A DNA stretch of 7,775 bases, from positions 1-7,775 of the forward strand of contig DAOWOO010000053.1 of the NCBI GenBank assembly GCA_030642025.1, given 5' to 3'. Shown here piece by piece: positions 7,601-7,775 of the stretch. The notes below the pieces were generated by a model, which worked only from the letters and a program-made list of their open reading frames with translations, had not been told where the DNA came from and ran no database searches. Within the stretch, counting starts at the first letter, position 1; each line of letters opens with the position of its first letter. Source of the stretch: Candidatus Zixiibacteriota bacterium (GTDB lineage: Bacteria > Zixibacteria > MSB-5A5 > GN15 > PGXB01). The position numbers were made by a program, and so were the translations under genes.

Positions 7601-7775
7601 GGGGCCAGGGCGAGCCCCAGCTCATATTTATAACATCGGCGCCGTTATCGGCGGCATAAAGAACCGCCCTGGCCGCCACCGAGGCCTGCATAAACGGAAA
7701 TATTTTAAGGGCCATAATCCGGATATTGTCACCTATACCGGCGACACCTATTCCGTTGCCTGCGACCGCCGCGAC
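1653..7775 (-). CDS. Giant secreted subtilisin-like (S8) protease with FG-GAP propellers, Ig domains and C-terminal sorting domain; N-terminus outside window
   Basis: The frame runs open from the right edge to TGA at 1653-1655 (2040 codons visible). Residue numbers here count from an internal ATG at 7715, which is not the true start: the 20 codons before it read VAAVAGNGIGVAGIG, the segment that normally follows the catalytic HGTHVAG motif. The catalytic Asp and His, propeptide and signal peptide therefore lie outside. Visible S8 landmarks are the oxyanion Asn62 in SGNNG and catalytic Ser141 in GTSMACPHVAG; the catalytic domain ends near 205. It is followed by two Ig-like repeats (206-400), an Asp-rich propeller (405-830), three Big_5 Ig domains (861-1168), a second propeller (1175-1520), four small modules (1533-1905) and a sorting domain (1929-2020) beginning QNYPNPFNPST. 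The protein is probably exported by Sec and then type IX secretion and acts outside the cell as a protease or adhesin. It is far longer than a typical S8 enzyme. No frameshift or internal stop is seen. The substrate cannot be inferred. Confidence 0.95.
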   Translation of the reverse strand, partial: VAAVAGNGIGVAGIGDNIRIMALKIFPFMQASVAARAVLYAADNGADVINMSWGSPWPLPIVEEALSYARSKGIILCAASGNNGIEMYNYPASYSGVITVGATSSTDEVTSFSTYGNHLNIVAPGLSILSLRANTTDLYAASEEPGVHIIDSMYFIASGTSMACPHVAGTAAYMRSVSPGLTPLRTGEILEQTAEDIIDPYGTGDNLVGPDIYSGAGRVNLDRALMGTPGIRAKIAWPSPNQLVAGVIDITGMADGVEFDGYILEYGLGDQPDVWTEITSSATPVTDGILGQWDTDELNGRYTLRLRVGESNESMVSLALTNISVADIFSPAANDTIVSWTEIIGSATCPDFASYILEYGSGMVPSEWTTITESGMPIVNRKLAEWNLGAMTDGWYRLRLTVFSGSGPEATVSIPVFIRSFFSGDDGWKVSLNTSAPAIVANYGDFDADGVNEIVVGTEEGIKFYNLDGTPGVSGIPDVVGTHSVQVPVVVGDLDGDGCDDLVAVDNSGTIIGFPSSERSFETATPGLPDINEISHGDEFHLPMIFLRDIDGDNRDEIHYYPGGDRADYYIYNSDGSFRMMVPVVLAYSGSNFYDYLPADINGDGVDELYMANSRVFKADLSGTITDTFDMRMDFNRQFRALSMSAADIDGDDKNELIVLGSFTGFNGEYLVYAFDESLSLIEGWPHETGIGNFLIPSEPVFGDIGGGGPVYFMTVFDLEYGYVYAWHTDGHAYGIDTTSAIFAITPNPAILKSPVMADIDGDGESELVAYASSDAFFTFPQERLLAWGPGGMLKSGWPLVVETDLEIMAHALRNGVAVGDIDADGLTDLLMTTTEGNLVFIEFRDSEFNSGTVTVPFWRYNRRLNNSASLRQDFRVVGGIPTHREILVPLDVGVKVTFSEKVDPGTLDETTFSVTGSISGIHEGSIDYDDILKTAAFYTDNEFTSGEEVTVVLSTDIRSSQGTRLKRAFSWTFLVMAKVPEVVSVFPAADGVGVPANILITATFNTDIDPATLVSATVSVTGNVNGKYPGAIVYDSVSRTMTFRPFLYFETGEYITVRVSDSIRTLMEFTPDSDFEWTFRVYLRYVVPISLSPAVNAMNVSVNAPIEIELSTEPSMETITDDNIVVHSLSGKRYRGELDYNYSTGTVTFRPDDNYSAGDRVTVSLTDRVLPQDTSYRSRDWVWTFTVGANNATSRFSAATIYESDSMPVGVCPTDLDDDGDLDLAVAGWNSDDITIFINSGNGGMEYDTAYSVGKAPRTIRAGDFDNDDDVDLVSANYSTYDTDISILANDGYGRFSAWHNIHIPGRVRSVYPADFDGDGDIDLAVVNSSTYGVSILKNDGYGNFAPYVIYPTDGLSAPAAPDYIVGGDFDGDFDIDLVTVSRTYNEAAVLLNDSNGVFTLDSIYTVGAFPYAVEAADLDVDGDLDLVTANYLSADVTVLINDGSGRFVRIGELAVDESPSAVCASDFDGDGDPDLVTSNNTTVCIIENNGDRTFQPYVSYTVGAAYSVSTADFDGDHAVDLVTANSRDNTISILFNLRELYPNSDWMSVSCRSPLLDFAPLPPGYMITAYDPEGALCGMATVEDDGSFGIMHIYGDETTTPDIDEGAIPGDTIAFRVNGVWVKSEPDIIWDEYTHERELCRFFTYHTCKVPLDSGWNLISWNVNNSIEDIESVLTPLAGCVEAVYGYEQGGLTYNPDFPDFSTLTEVDHHHGYWVKIRPECSSLFLGVSGIIADPNDPIRLESGWNLISYLPDEPDTVTRALCPRSDDNIIILLGYDGAPQTYAPGIDGIVWTLTNLYPGRGYWMKVRHNDYLKFGDCSWDKNLFQPADDSVSENDVHPTREWIDIFSQQLILDGKVVPKGTTVVALAGENKPVGSGIVRDNGKFGFMPVYGDDPLTSECEGLKPGETFWLVVGGVSVNEQFTWASPCDLLEIGSLTGRNSTEQLPAVFSLKQNYPNPFNPSTDISFSLPHDAHVTISIYNILGQRVTTLLDENLTAGEHTVQWDGRDTRGYEAATGVYFYQLKAGRFSASRKMLLLR
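1656..1931 (-). other. C-terminal type IX secretion sorting domain (type A)
   Basis: Residues 1929-2020 have the standard layout of the type A sorting domain: FSLKQNYPNPFNPST at its start, an amphipathic strand (ISFSLP), IYNILGQRVTTL, a TAGEHTVQWDGRD turn, ATGVYFYQLKAG and a final basic, hydrophobic KMLLLR tail. In families with type IX secretion this domain directs passage through the outer membrane and is removed or linked to the surface. No secretion component is encoded in this window. Confidence 0.9.
2007..3119 (-). repeat. Nested A-B-B-A set of small C-terminal modules
   Basis: Module A occurs at residues 1533-1615 and 1829-1905. The shared pattern is a hydrophobic strand, DxGxFGxMxxYGD, then a GxxPGxT/D-IxF stretch ending in a VxGV-like strand. 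Module B occurs at 1633-1700 and 1722-1791, each starting SGWNLIS and ending GYW(V/M)K(I/V). The order A1-B1-B2-A2 suggests that the B pair was duplicated within, or inserted between, a pair of A modules. The block contains several Cys residues that could form disulfides. The function is unknown; the text resembles modules in other secreted FCB-group proteins. Confidence 0.7.
3156..4193 (-). repeat. VCBS/FG-GAP propeller 2 (seven regular repeats)
   Basis: Seven Asp-rich loops begin at residues 1196, 1245, 1296, 1350, 1399, 1448 and 1494, spaced 46-54. They read DxDxDGDxDLV with following text such as ILxNDGxGxF. The regularity and count fit a complete seven-bladed propeller. It is more uniform than propeller 1 and uses Asp instead of Glu at the loop end, so the two are not simply recent copies. 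The DNA shows recurrent ATCACCGTC-like stretches that encode these loops. Confidence 0.88.
4212..5135 (-). repeat. Three tandem SbsA-type Ig-like (Big_5) domains
   Basis: Residues about 861-956, 958-1062 and 1063-1168 repeat a pattern of roughly 100 residues. Each has a strand with VxVxxxIxxxFs, then TLxxxTxSVTG-like text, a middle YDxxxxTxxFxP strand, GxxVTVxLsxxIR and an ending (F/W)xWTFxV. The endings are SWTFLV (951-956), EWTFRV (1057-1062) and VWTFTV (1163-1168). This matches the Big_5 family, usually found as spacers in secreted and S-layer-associated proteins. Here they separate the two propellers. Confidence 0.85.
5226..6503 (-). repeat. FG-GAP/VCBS-type propeller 1 (eight periodic positions, one degenerate)
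   Basis: Calcium-loop motifs of the DxDxDGxxE/D type occur at residues 425, 473, 529, 580, 628, 739 and 801, spaced 48-62 residues apart. A further position at 684 reads DIGGGGPVYF: it falls on the period but has lost the acidic ligands. The motif is the integrin-alpha-like calcium loop of beta-propeller blades. Most loops end in Glu or Asp (DGVNE, DGVDE, DGESE, DGLTD). The region probably folds as a seven- or eight-bladed propeller for binding or stability outside the cell. Confidence 0.85.
6516..7100 (-). repeat. Two tandem Ig-like modules after the protease domain
   Basis: Residues 206-300 and 301-400 are diverged copies. Each carries YILEYGxGxxPxxWTxI (242-258 and 335-351, offset 93) and a closing strand (YTLRLRV at 282-288, YRLRLTV at 376-382). 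Known S8 proteases of this style often carry beta-sandwich modules after the catalytic domain. Their role here is probably spacing or binding; that is inference. Confidence 0.75.

Noticed and set aside
7713..7715. ATG at 7715 as the true start of the protease
   Set aside because: The 20 codons upstream are open and encode VAAVAGNGIGVAGIG, conserved S8 sequence, so this Met is internal and the gene continues past the window edge.

Overview
The window looks like bacterial DNA from the Fibrobacteres-Chlorobi-Bacteroidetes (FCB) side of the tree. Candidate phyla such as Zixibacteria are a plausible source. The basis is a giant secreted protein that ends in a QNYPNPFNPST-type C-terminal (type IX secretion) sorting domain and carries FG-GAP/VCBS propellers, SbsA-type Ig domains and paired SGWNLIS modules. 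This assignment is inferred from protein style only; there is no rRNA or other marker gene in the window. All genes recognised lie on the minus strand, so transcription runs from right to left.

Positions 1653-7775 hold one enormous open frame, cut by the right edge. It encodes a subtilisin-like (S8) serine protease of more than 2040 residues. The window begins just after the expected catalytic His motif and includes the oxyanion Asn and the catalytic Ser (GTSMACPHVAG). Behind the protease come two Ig-like repeats, an eight-position Asp-rich propeller, three Ig-like (Big_5) domains, a seven-repeat propeller, a nested A-B-B-A set of small modules, and the sorting domain. This is a cell-surface or secreted enzyme with a very long adhesive or spacer tail. 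No terminator is visible after it.

Positions 1348-1652 are intergenic. They hold a perfect GC-rich 14-bp palindrome, a 7-bp inverted repeat and a doubtful 52-codon frame. Positions 412-1347 encode a clear RarD/EamA-family ten-helix permease, probably starting at TTG.

The left 400 bp or so are sharply more AT-rich (about 31% GC by hand count over 1-360, against roughly half in the genes to the right). They hold a small transcription unit that is easy to overlook. It consists of a promoter-like TTGACA-16-TATATT, a leader with an inverted repeat, an AAAGGAG ribosome-binding site, a 26-codon mini-ORF containing a hairpin, and, four bases after its stop codon, the start of a PIN-domain protein cut by the left edge. 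The PIN frame has no ribosome-binding site of its own, so its translation may depend on the mini-ORF. This AT-rich PIN unit is the least explained and most interesting part of the window. It may be a horizontally acquired toxin-like or RNase gene. No complete, clearly new multi-gene system is visible within these boundaries.
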